A stretch of DNA of 64,000 bases from Desulfobaculum sp044987625 (GTDB lineage Bacteria > Desulfobacterota > Desulfovibrionia > Desulfovibrionales > Desulfovibrionaceae): assembly GCF_044987625.1 (NCBI RefSeq), contig NZ_JBJDSB010000002.1, positions 1,054,001 through 1,118,000 of the forward strand, read 5' to 3'. The notes beneath the pieces are model-generated. The model was not told the origin of the DNA, did not search any database, and was given only the letters and a program-made list of their open reading frames with translations. Made by a program: the position numbers and the translations under genes. Positions 16,636 through 26,000 of the stretch are shown in pieces (within the stretch, counting starts at the first letter, position 1; each line of letters begins with the position of its first letter).

Positions 16636-17669
16636 AACTGAGGAAAAAGCAGTCGGGATTCAACATCGGGCGCGAAGGGCAGCCCCCGAAAAAGCCGCTC
16701 ATCCGGGTGACCTCAGTGGCGTATATTCTTCTGCTGGTGGGACTGTTTATCTATGTGGCGCATTTTGCGGCCATGCGCATCCTAACCATTGAAGGCGTTG
16801 GACGCGTGGAACTGACCCGCGTTTTCGTCGGCGCGGGAAGCGAAGGCATCGTGCGCGCGGTACACGTAACGGAGCGGGAAAAGGTCTCCGCCGGGCAAAT
16901 CGTGGCGTCGCTGACGCTCAATCCGAACGAGGAGCGCGGCGTAACCTCCGTAACGCCCATCCAGCGCGACATCCTCGGCACCATGAACGACCTTGCCCGC
17001 ATGCGCTCGCGCCATGGGCTGCTTACCGCGCGTCTGCGGGAGAAGGAGCAGCGCCTTCGCGGCATGCTCAAGCAAGAGGAATACGAACGCGCGCTGGAAC
17101 TGCGGCTGGCCGAAAACACCGAAACCCAGCGCCTGGTGCGGGACATTGAGGACCTGCGCTACAGCGCCTCGGAACTTGGCGCGGACATCCGGCACGAGGA
17201 GGCCTACCTCGCCCAGCTTCAGACCGCGGCGCAAAACGTCCCCCTGCCCTCTCGTCCGGTAACGGAAACCGCCCTGACGTCTCCCGTCAGCGGCACCGTG
17301 GTGGCTGTTTTCAAGCAGCTACGGGACTTTTTGACCAAAGAAGACGTCCTGATGGCCATTGTGCCCACGGGCGCGCGGGTGCGCATCCGCGCCTTTTTCG
17401 ACATTGACGACTTGGAGCACCTCGCCTCCGGGCGCGGCGTGCTTTTGCTCTTTCCCGACGGGCGCAAAATCCACGCCCGCATCGGCGAGATATTCGCCTC
17501 CACATCGCGCTCTCGGGCCAGCGCGCCCGATCCGGGACAGACCACGCCCGCACGCGTTGAGGTGGAAGTCTTGCCCCCCAATACCGAGGACTTTCTGTTC
17601 TGGCACAAGTACGACAGCATGGACATCAACATAAGGGTGAACCGTGAGTGGTTTGATTTTGGTCTCTGA
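16632..17669 (+). CDS. HlyD/AcrA-like membrane fusion protein
   Basis: 345 residues. One N-terminal transmembrane helix (about 29-48), then two half-lipoyl motifs (GSEGIVRAVHVTEREKVSAG near 70-90 and TSPVSGTVVAVFKQLRDFL near 215-235) flanking a coiled coil of about 100-195, and a beta-barrel C-terminal part (VRIRAFFDIDDLEHLASG). This is the periplasmic adaptor architecture that joins an inner-membrane machine to a TolC-like channel. It sits between the TolC-like fusion gene (4-base overlap) and the zinc-ribbon regulator gene (26-base overlap), so it probably bridges the GT2 synthase to the outer-membrane fusion protein, as Alg44-type proteins do in alginate export. Confidence 0.85.
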   Translation: MKLRKKQSGFNIGREGQPPKKPLIRVTSVAYILLLVGLFIYVAHFAAMRILTIEGVGRVELTRVFVGAGSEGIVRAVHVTEREKVSAGQIVASLTLNPNEERGVTSVTPIQRDILGTMNDLARMRSRHGLLTARLREKEQRLRGMLKQEEYERALELRLAENTETQRLVRDIEDLRYSASELGADIRHEEAYLAQLQTAAQNVPLPSRPVTETALTSPVSGTVVAVFKQLRDFLTKEDVLMAIVPTGARVRIRAFFDIDDLEHLASGRGVLLLFPDGRKIHARIGEIFASTSRSRASAPDPGQTTPARVEVEVLPPNTEDFLFWHKYDSMDINIRVNREWFDFGL

Positions 17670-19089
17670 CCGCAAGGATCTCAAGATCTGCGACGGAGTG
17701 GACTATGAGGTCATGACTCCGGGCGCAGTGCGCAACCTGCGCTCGTTGGACGCGGACCTCATCATCATTGAAGCGCGGCAGGAGGAGTTTGCCCTCATTG
17801 CCTTGGCGGCGGTGCGCCAAAATGGCTCGCCGGATGTCTACCCCATGCCTGTGGTGCTGATGGGCGATGAGACGGAACTCTCCACCCGCCTTGTGGAGGC
17901 CGCCGACGAAGTTGCCTCGCGCGAGACCATTTGCTCCTACGGCGGCCTGCATATCCGCGAAAAGTTCACTGCATGGCTCAAGCGCCTGCGCCAAATCCGC
18001 TCCATGGCGTCCGCCACATCCGGCGCCGAGACAGGTCCGCCCCACGACGCCAACCTCGGCGTGCGCATTCTGCGCTACATGTACGTGCGGCGCGGGGACA
18101 TCCTGCCCGTTCGCGGCGTATGGTCCATCTACGGCTACCACTACCCCAAGCTGTCCATGTTTCTGGACTACGACGACCTGAGCGTAACCAAGATGCTTGT
18201 GTATCTAGAATCGCAGGCGCTTATTGAAGGGCAATTCCACGACAAGGCCTACGCCTGCGCCCGCTGCGGTTGTAATTTTCTCAATTTTCGCGAAACCTGC
18301 CCGCATTGCCACTCCGCCAACCTCAAGGTGGACGACCTTGTCCACCACTTCCGGTGCGGCCACGTGGCCCCTGAGCCGGAATTCAAGCAGGGCAATGCCA
18401 TGGCCTGCCCCAAATGCAGCCGCGAGCTTACAGGCCTCGGCACGGATTACGACAAGCCCTCCCTTGTCTATTCCTGCCGGGACTGCGGGCATATTTTTCA
18501 GGATCCGGACGTCTCGGCAGTGTGCTTTAATTGCAGCTTTTCCGCGCCACCGGAGGACATGACCCACCAAACCATACGCCGCTACAAAATCACTGCCCTT
18601 GGGGAGAACGCCGCCATGCACGGGCTGGAATCACTGTTCCGCGAGGTGCTCACAGGCAAGATGCATGTTGTTGACCTTGAAACGTTCAAGGTCTTCGCCG
18701 AGGTGGAACGCAACCGCATCCGCCGGTACAAGAAGTCGGAATCCAGCGTTATCTACTTCACCATCCGCAACCTTGGCACCCTGCATATGGAACTTGGCGA
18801 CAACGCCAAAGCCGTGTTCAACGAGCTTTCCGACGTGGTCTCCGGAACGCTGCGTACGTCTGATGTCGTCAGCCCCCTCAATGAAACAACTTACCTTGCC
18901 CTGCTGGCAGAAACGCCGCTCAATGGCGCGCAGATTGCCACCAGGCGGCTGGATGAAAACATCTCGGCGCTGGTGCAGGCCAATATCTCCGACGACGCGG
19001 ACATCCGCACCCACGCCTTCGCCCTGGACCCGGAAGAAGAAACCGCAGAACTCATCAAACGCGTGATGGACCACGCCAATGCTGAATAA
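17644..19089 (+). CDS. Zinc-ribbon protein with receiver-like N-terminus and degenerate GGDEF domain
   Basis: 481 residues. N-terminal ~120 residues resemble a receiver-like Rossmann fold. The middle (about 140-300) resembles the TackOD1-type output domain: a winged-helix-like stretch, then many Cys pairs, including CARCGC (205-210), CPHC (219-222), CPKC (255-258), CRDC (278-281) and CFNC (294-297), consistent with two or three zinc ribbons. The C-terminal ~115 residues have a GGDEF-like fold (SSVIYFTIRNLG ... RTSDVV), but the signature is PLNETTY (411-417), so it cannot make c-di-GMP and might at most bind a nucleotide. No transmembrane helix. In its operon it is probably the cytoplasmic regulatory subunit. 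Confidence 0.7.
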   Translation: MSGLILVSDRKDLKICDGVDYEVMTPGAVRNLRSLDADLIIIEARQEEFALIALAAVRQNGSPDVYPMPVVLMGDETELSTRLVEAADEVASRETICSYGGLHIREKFTAWLKRLRQIRSMASATSGAETGPPHDANLGVRILRYMYVRRGDILPVRGVWSIYGYHYPKLSMFLDYDDLSVTKMLVYLESQALIEGQFHDKAYACARCGCNFLNFRETCPHCHSANLKVDDLVHHFRCGHVAPEPEFKQGNAMACPKCSRELTGLGTDYDKPSLVYSCRDCGHIFQDPDVSAVCFNCSFSAPPEDMTHQTIRRYKITALGENAAMHGLESLFREVLTGKMHVVDLETFKVFAEVERNRIRRYKKSESSVIYFTIRNLGTLHMELGDNAKAVFNELSDVVSGTLRTSDVVSPLNETTYLALLAETPLNGAQIATRRLDENISALVQANISDDADIRTHAFALDPEEETAELIKRVMDHANAE

Positions 19090-20386
19090 CCTGCTGGAAT
19101 TCATCGGCTCGCGCTCCGCCTCGGAACTGCTCTCGCTGTTCTGGTACTTCTTTTTGTTTGAGCTCACGCGGTACGTCATTTTGGACGGCATCGTCATCAT
19201 GGCCTTTCTGTCCAAGCGCCTTGTGCATACGCGGCAATTCACCACGGCGCGTGGCATGCTTTTTGGCGAGCGTCCGCTTATCTCCGTCATTTCGCCCGGA
19301 CGCAATGAGGGCAAGCACATCCCACGGCTGGTGGCCTCGCTTCAGGAGCAAACCTATACAAACTTTGAGCTTATCATCGTCGACGATGGCTCCGATGATA
19401 ACACCTACGACATCTGCAAACGCCTGTACAAGCAGGGTCACATCACGCGCTTTTTCCGCAACTCGCACCGCGGCGGCAAGGCGTCCGCCGCAAACCTTGC
19501 CCTGCGCTATGCCAAGGGGCGGTTCATCGTGCATCTGGACGCGGACTCGCACCTGAAAAGCGACGCGCTGGAGCGCATCATCGCGCCATTTTACATGGAC
19601 GACCGCATCGGCGCTGTTGGCGGCGACATCCGCGTTGCCAACCTTGATGCCTCGCTGTGCGCGTCACTGCAGTGCATTGAGTATATGAAGGCCCTTTCCA
19701 CGGGCCGCACCGTGGCCTCCACCCTTGGCATTTTGCGTATTGTTTCCGGGGCGTACGGCGCATTCCGCGCTGACCTGCTGCATCGCCTCAAAGGCTGGGA
19801 CCCCGGTCCGGGGCTGGACGGCGACATCACCCTCAAAATCCGCAAAATGGGCTACAAGGTTGTGCATGCGCCGGATTCGGCCTGCTACACCAACGTGCCT
19901 ACCACATTCGGCAAGCTGACCAAACAGCGCTACCGCTGGGAGCGCTCCCTCATCCGCTTTCGGTTCCGCAAGCACAAGGACCTGTTCTCGCTCCGGAACA
20001 AAAACTTCAACATTTTCAACACGCTGACCGTTGTGGACAACATCCTCTACAACTTCGTCTTCAACATCAAATGGTGGATATATATCGGCCAGATTTTGTT
20101 CTTTAATCAGGACGTCCTCCACTATGTCCTCACCATAAACATCATTCTCTACACCATGAGCAACAGCATTGAATTCCTCATGGCGTGCCTCCTCTATGGG
20201 CCAACGCTGCGGCATGCCGAACTTCAGCGGGCCATTTATCTGCCACTCATGCCCTTTTACACAGGCTGGTACCTTCGCATTATCCGGACCTATTCCCACG
20301 TCATGGAACTGTTCTTCCATGCCTCCTACCGGGACAAGTGGAATCCATGGAAGGTTTCCAGCGTGGCGCGCAAATCAAAAATGTAA
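19079..20386 (+). CDS. Processive family-2 membrane glycosyltransferase
   Basis: 435 residues. An N-terminal membrane helix (about 18-45), then the GT2 catalytic domain: ISPGRNEG, VDDGSDD (D102-D103), DADSH (D154, D156), GDGD-type LDGDITLKIRKMGY (247-260), and QRYRW (283-287), the Q-x-x-R-W mark of processive synthases such as cellulose synthase, PgaC and hyaluronan synthase. Three or four transmembrane helices follow (about 320-425). It transfers sugar from a nucleotide sugar at the cytoplasmic face and extrudes the chain. It overlaps the regulator gene by 11 bases. The polymer is unknown; no epimerase, modifying enzyme or sugar-nucleotide gene is nearby. Confidence 0.9.
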   Translation: MLNNLLEFIGSRSASELLSLFWYFFLFELTRYVILDGIVIMAFLSKRLVHTRQFTTARGMLFGERPLISVISPGRNEGKHIPRLVASLQEQTYTNFELIIVDDGSDDNTYDICKRLYKQGHITRFFRNSHRGGKASAANLALRYAKGRFIVHLDADSHLKSDALERIIAPFYMDDRIGAVGGDIRVANLDASLCASLQCIEYMKALSTGRTVASTLGILRIVSGAYGAFRADLLHRLKGWDPGPGLDGDITLKIRKMGYKVVHAPDSACYTNVPTTFGKLTKQRYRWERSLIRFRFRKHKDLFSLRNKNFNIFNTLTVVDNILYNFVFNIKWWIYIGQILFFNQDVLHYVLTINIILYTMSNSIEFLMACLLYGPTLRHAELQRAIYLPLMPFYTGWYLRIIRTYSHVMELFFHASYRDKWNPWKVSSVARKSKM

Positions 20387-20463
20387 GCCCCTTGCAACAG
20401 ATACATGATGCTGTACCGTAGGGGCACGATCTGCTTTGGAACTTTAACCTCTCGGGACGAATC

Positions 20464-22473
20464 ATGAATCACGATCATCATGCAGACGACTCGAACGGAC
20501 ACCAATCACATCACGCGCACATGGCGCAGGACTTCCGCACCCGCTTTTTTGTCAGCCTTGCGCTGACCATTCCCATCCTTGCCCTGTCCCCTGCGTTCAA
20601 ATCCCTTGTCGGGCTTGGGGATATGCTTCGCTTTTCCTTTGAGCAGTACGCCTTGCTGGCCTTTGCCACGGCCGTCTTCATCTACGGCGGCAAGCCCTTC
20701 CTCACGGGCCTTCGGGATGAACTGGCAAAGCGCTCGCCGGGGATGATGACCCTTGTGGGGCTGGCCATCACGGTGGCCTACGGCTACAGCGCGGCCGTGG
20801 CCCTTGGCCTGCCGGGCAAGACCTTCTTCTGGGAGGCCGCAACGCTTATTGTCATTATGCTGCTGGGGCACTGGATAGAGATGCGTTCCGTTATGGCCGC
20901 ATCGTCCGCGCTGGAGAAGTTGGCGGCGCTGTTGCCGTCTACGGCGCACCGGCGCTCATCCGGCGGCGATGTTGAGGACGTGCCCGTCTCCGACCTTGCC
21001 CCCGGTGACGAAATCATCATCAAGCCCGGAGAAAAAATCCCCGCAGACGGACGCATCACCGAAGGCGAATCCTCCGTCAACGAGGCCATGATTACCGGCG
21101 AATCCGTGCCCGTAGGTAAAAGCGCGGGGGACGACGTTATCGGCGGCGCGGTCAACGGCGAAGGCTCCCTCACCGTCGAGGTCGCCAAAACCGGCGACGA
21201 CTCCTACCTGTCGCAGGTGATTTCCCTTGTGCGGCAGGCGCAGGACAGCAAGTCCCGCTCCCAGAGCCTTGCAGACCGCGCGGCCTTGTGGCTGACCATT
21301 ATCGCCATTGCCTCGGGCACGCTGACGCTGCTGTTCTGGTTTGGCATTGCGGGGCGCGACTTTGTGTTTTCCTTAGAGCGCACGGTGACGGTGATGGTCA
21401 TCACCTGTCCGCACGCCCTTGGCCTTGCCATTCCGCTGGTTGCCGCCGTGTCCACATCCATTGCGGCGCAGCATGGGTTCCTCATCCGCAACCGGACGGC
21501 CTTTGAACAGGCGCGGCGCATCGGCGCGGTGCTCTTTGACAAAACCGGCACCCTCACCCTTGGTGAATTCCGCGTTGACGCGGTCTACCCCGTGGACGGA
21601 CGCGAAGAGGACGACGTTTTGCGCCTTGCCGCCAGCGTGGAGGGACATTCGGAGCATCCCATTGCCAAGGGCATTGCCGCCACCGCCGAGGAACGCGGCA
21701 TCACTCCCGCGTCCCCGCAAAACTTTGAAGCCATCAAGGGCAAAGGCGCACGCGCCACGGTGGACGGCGCGGAAGTTGCCGTGGTCAGCCCCGGATACCT
21801 TGAAGAACAGGACATCGACCCTGCCCAGCACCTGCCGCAGGAGGCGCTGGACCATGAGGGCACCATTGTGCATGTGCTGGTGGACGGCCAGCCCGCCGGA
21901 GCCATTGCCCTTGCCGACGCCGTACGTGAAACCGCGCGCCCTGCCATCCAGAAGCTGCAATCCATGGGCATCAAGTGCATGATGATTACCGGCGACAACG
22001 ACAAAACCGCCTACAACGTGGCGCACGAAACCGGGCTGGACGACTACTTTTCCGAGGTGCTGCCCGACCGCAAGGCTGACAAGGTCAAAAAGGTGCAGGA
22101 CAAGGGCATTGTTACCGCCATGGTGGGCGACGGCATCAACGACGCCCCGGCCCTTGCGCAGGCGGATGTCGGCATTGCCATTGGCGCGGGAACGGACGTC
22201 GCCATGGAAACGGCGGACCTTGTGCTGGTGAAAAGCAACCCCGGTGACGTTCCGGCCATCATCAATTTGGCCCACAGCACCCGGCGCAAGATGCTGCAAA
22301 ACATCTTCTGGGCCACGGCCTACAACGCCCTTGCCATTCCGCTGGCCGCAGGCGTGCTGGCCCCGTGGGGCATTGTGCTGAATCCTGCCACCGGGGCGGT
22401 GCTGATGTCGCTGTCCACAGTCATTGTGGCCATCAACGCCCGCCTGCTGCGCATCTCTCCTGCTTCCGCATAA
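20464..22473 (+). CDS. copB: CopB-type copper-exporting P-type ATPase
   Basis: 669 residues. His-rich N-terminus (HDHHADDSNGHQSHHAH) in place of a CxxC ferredoxin-like domain, ITGESVP in the actuator domain, phosphorylation motif DKTGT, hinge GDGINDAPALAQADVG, and the transport-site motif CPH (ITCPHALGLAIPLV) rather than CPC, which places it in the P1B CopB subgroup that exports copper (Cu+ or Cu2+) or silver from the cytoplasm. It stands 77 bases after the glycosyltransferase gene and is convergent with the cus-like operon, ending at a shared terminator. Confidence 0.93.
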   Translation: MNHDHHADDSNGHQSHHAHMAQDFRTRFFVSLALTIPILALSPAFKSLVGLGDMLRFSFEQYALLAFATAVFIYGGKPFLTGLRDELAKRSPGMMTLVGLAITVAYGYSAAVALGLPGKTFFWEAATLIVIMLLGHWIEMRSVMAASSALEKLAALLPSTAHRRSSGGDVEDVPVSDLAPGDEIIIKPGEKIPADGRITEGESSVNEAMITGESVPVGKSAGDDVIGGAVNGEGSLTVEVAKTGDDSYLSQVISLVRQAQDSKSRSQSLADRAALWLTIIAIASGTLTLLFWFGIAGRDFVFSLERTVTVMVITCPHALGLAIPLVAAVSTSIAAQHGFLIRNRTAFEQARRIGAVLFDKTGTLTLGEFRVDAVYPVDGREEDDVLRLAASVEGHSEHPIAKGIAATAEERGITPASPQNFEAIKGKGARATVDGAEVAVVSPGYLEEQDIDPAQHLPQEALDHEGTIVHVLVDGQPAGAIALADAVRETARPAIQKLQSMGIKCMMITGDNDKTAYNVAHETGLDDYFSEVLPDRKADKVKKVQDKGIVTAMVGDGINDAPALAQADVGIAIGAGTDVAMETADLVLVKSNPGDVPAIINLAHSTRRKMLQNIFWATAYNALAIPLAAGVLAPWGIVLNPATGAVLMSLSTVIVAINARLLRISPASA

Positions 22474-22509
22474 AAAAGGGCGTGGCCCCACAACCGTGGG
22501 GCCACGCCT
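22472..22509. terminator. Bidirectional terminator between copB and the cus-like operon
   Basis: Perfect 13-bp stem (GGCGTGGCCCCAC at 22479-22491, complement at 22496-22508, loop AACC). Six A on the + side give TTTTTT for - strand transcripts; the + side T-run is poor (TTAT). It best serves the Met-rich gene's transcript. Confidence 0.85.
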
Positions 22510-22553
22510 TATCCGGACGCCGGGCGTCCGGGCCTCTGCGCCGGGATCAGGCG

Positions 22554-23015
22554 CTACATGTCCATCATCTGCTTCATCTGCTGCATTTCGCCCATCATCT
22601 TATGCAGGCTGTCCTTCATCATGGGGATGGCGGACTCGCGGTCCTTCTTCATCATGCCCATGCCCTTCATGGCGGACATCATGTGCTTGTCCACCTTCTT
22701 CATGGCCTTTTGCATCATGGCGTGCCCGGACTGCTCCGCAGCCTTCTGCACCTCCATCATTCCTTTGTGCATGTCCATCATGTGCTTGTTCATGGACTTC
22801 ATGTTCTGAGAATCCATGGCGGCATCCATCATGGCCTCAACGTCCTGCATCATCATGTTCAGATTCTTTTCCATGGTCATCATGCCCTGATGCATGTCGG
22901 CCTTGCCGTTCATTTCTCCGTGGCCGTCATGTCCACCATGGGACGAGGCAAAGGCAAATCCGGCGGTCAGCACGCCAAGGGCTATGGTCAGGGCGATAAG
23001 GGTCATACGTTTCAT
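22554..23015 (-). CDS. Methionine-rich periplasmic protein, probable copper binder
   Basis: 153 residues: signal peptide (about 1-23, ending AFA-SS), a His-rich stretch (SHGGHDGHGEM), then an almost wholly helical region in which Met makes up about a quarter of the whole chain (38 Met by my count), in MM, MxM and HMM clusters. Met and His clusters of this type bind Cu(I) or Ag(I) in the periplasm (compare CusF, PcoE and Met-rich CopK-like proteins), but no named family was recognised. It is 6 bases after the RND pump gene, so it is the last gene of the cus-like operon and probably delivers or buffers copper. Confidence 0.82.
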   Translation of the reverse strand: MKRMTLIALTIALGVLTAGFAFASSHGGHDGHGEMNGKADMHQGMMTMEKNLNMMMQDVEAMMDAAMDSQNMKSMNKHMMDMHKGMMEVQKAAEQSGHAMMQKAMKKVDKHMMSAMKGMGMMKKDRESAIPMMKDSLHKMMGEMQQMKQMMDM

Positions 23016-23021
23016 TTCGGT

Positions 23022-26000
23022 CTACTCCGTGGTTTGGGGTTCATTCTGCTGTGCCGCGTCCGCTTTGGCCTTGCGCATGCGTCTATGCATGCGGACTTCC
23101 TCGGCAAAGCAGTACAGAACCGGCACAACAAAAACAGTCAAAATGGCGATGGTCATGCCGCCAAAGGACGGTATGGCCATGGGCACCATAATATCCGCAC
23201 CCCGGCCCGTTGATGTGAGCACGGGGATAAGGGCAAGGATGGTTGTGGCCGACGTCATCAGCGCCGGGCGGATGCGCCGCCGCGCGCCGTCCACAATGGC
23301 GTTTCGGATGGCCGTAGTTGTGGACATGTCGCGGCGGGTGCGGCTCTCGTCCAGATAGGTCGCCATGATGACGCCGTCGTCGGAGGCGATGCCAAACAGG
23401 GCAAGAAAGCCCACCCAAATAGCCACACTCAGGTTAATGGGGCCGACCTGGAACAGGTCGCGCATATTGGTGCCGAACACGGAGAAGTTCAAAAACCACT
23501 CCTGCCCGTACAGCCATATCATCAAAAAGCCGCCGGACCACGCCACCAGAATGCCCGAGAACACCATCAGCGTCGTCCCAAGGGACTGGAATTGCAGATA
23601 CAAGATGATAACGATGACAAGCAGCGCCAACGGCAGAATAAGAGCCAGCCGCTTCTGCGCGCGGACCTGATTCTCGTAGTTACCCGCAAACTCGTAGGAC
23701 ACGCCGCTCGGCACGGTGAGCTCGCCGGAATCCGTCAGGCTTTGCAGGTAGTCCCGCGCATGTTCCACCACGTCCACTTCCGCGTGGCCGGGTTTCTTGT
23801 CAAAGAGCACGTAGCCGATAAGGAACGTGTCCTCGCTCTTGATCATCTGCGGGCCGCGCACATAGCGCACGTGGGCAAGCTGGCGCAGGGGAATCTGCTC
23901 CCCGCCCGGCGCGGCCACCAGCACGGTATCCAACGACTCGATGCTGTCGCGAAGCTCGCGCATATAGCGCACGCGGATAGGGTACCGCTCACGCCCTTCT
24001 ACGGTTGTGGACAGCACCTTGCCGCCCAGCGCCACCTCAATGACGCTCTGCACCTTGGTCAGCTTGATGCCGTAGCGGGCAATGGCCTCACGGTCGATGA
24101 CGATTTCCAGATACGGCTTGCCCACGATGCGGTCGGCAATGACCGTGGCGGGCTGAATGGAGGGGACCTCCTTCAAGTGCCGCTCCAGTGCAAGGCCAAA
24201 GCCCTCAATGGCCTCAAGGCTGGGGCCTTTAATCTTGATGCCCATGGGCGCGCGCATGCCGGATTGCAGCATGACGATGCGCGCGGAAATGGGCTGAAGG
24301 CGCGGCGCGGAGGTCGTTCCCGGCATTTCTGCCGCATCGGTAATGGCCTGCCAGATGTCGTCCGGCGTCTGGATGCCCGGCCATGCCTCGCGTCCGGGAT
24401 TCAGCGCCGGGTCCAGCGCCCTGCGCCAAACGCGGAAGGGTTTGCCGTTCTCGGGGTCCGGAATCAAGCGGCCCTCGCCATCACGCGGGTAGTAGCCCTG
24501 CACAAGGTAGGGCAGCCCATCCCCGGCAGGCAGCGGCGCGCCGTCCTTGGCCCGAAAGTAGTCCTTTTGGGTCGGGTCAAAACGAAACCGCAAGCGGTTG
24601 CCGCTGTCGTCCACAAGGTACTCCGGCGCATAATTGATAACGGTCTCAATCATGGACACGGGCGCAGGGTCCAGCGGGGTTTCCGCACGGCCCAGTTTGC
24701 CCACGGCGGTGTCCACCTCCGGGATGTCGAGGATGGCCATGTCCTGCTTGGACAGCACGTCCTGCACCTCGCCGATGGAGGCATGGGGCATGGTGGTGGG
24801 CATGTACAGGAACGCGCCCTCGTCCAGCGGCGGCATGAACTCCTTGCCAAGCCCGGGGAAGGCATGCGTCAGCGCCGCCACCGGGCGCGAGGCACGCACG
24901 CTGTCCGGCATCCACGAGGTCAGCGGCGCGGCGCCCAGCCAAATCATGCCGCCAAAGGCCACCAGAATGAGCGGCAGGCTCATGAACGCGGCCTTGTGGT
25001 CCAGCACCCAGCGCAGCATGCGGGGATACCCACGCTGGAACAGCTGGAAGAACAGCATCACGCCGCCGATAAGTCCGGCCACGAAGATGATATTACGCAG
25101 GTCGCCCTTTTCCGGCCCAAGGGGCATCCAGTTTTCGGCAAGCACAATGCCCACCAGCAGGATGACGCCAACGTTCTCGCTGTAGCCTATAAGGCGCTCA
25201 ATGCGCGGCGGAAGTGCCGGTCCAATCAGCCTGTGCACCGCCGGCACGATGAACAGCAGCCCCAGCCACCACGTGACCAGCACACTCACCGTCACACCGG
25301 CGGCCAGCATCAGCGCGCAGCGCATCCACTCGCCAAAGCGTGTGCAGGGCTTCTTTCTGCGCTGGAAGATGAGGTGCGCGAGGGCCGGGAGCACAGTCAG
25401 CGCCACAATGATGGAGGCGATAAGGGCGAAGGTTTTGGTATAGGCCAGCGGCTTGAACAGCTTACCCTCCGGCCCGTCCATGACGAACACGGGCAGGAAG
25501 CTGACAATGGTCGTGGCCACGGCAGTCATAATGGCCCCGCCCACCTCGGACGCGCCCTTGTAGATGAGGCCGAGCCGCCCCTCACCGGCGCGCGCATGCT
25601 CGAACTTTTTCAGAATGTTCTCGCAAATGATGATGCCCATATCCACCATGGTACCGATGGCAATGGCTATGCCGGACAGCGCCACGATGTTGGCGTCCAC
25701 GCCAAAGAGCTTCATGGCGATAAAGCACATCAAGACCGCCATGGGCAGTAGCGAGGAGATCAGCAGCGAACTGCGCAAATGCATCACCGCTATGAGCACC
25801 ACAAGGATGGTGATCAAAATCTCCTGCGTCAGCGCGGTATCCAGGGTACCAAGGGTTTCGCCGATTAGGCCGGAACGGTCATAGAAGGGGACGATGGTCA
25901 CCTTGCTGACTGTGCCGTCCTCCAGCACTTTGGAGGGCAGCCCCGGAGATATCTCGTCGATTTTGGCCTTCACATTTTTAATGACCTGCAAGGGGTTCTC

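Noticed and set aside
23592..25751. A 719-codon open frame on the + strand
   Set aside because: Lies wholly antisense to the RND pump gene; composition is His/Arg/Gly-rich as expected for a shadow.
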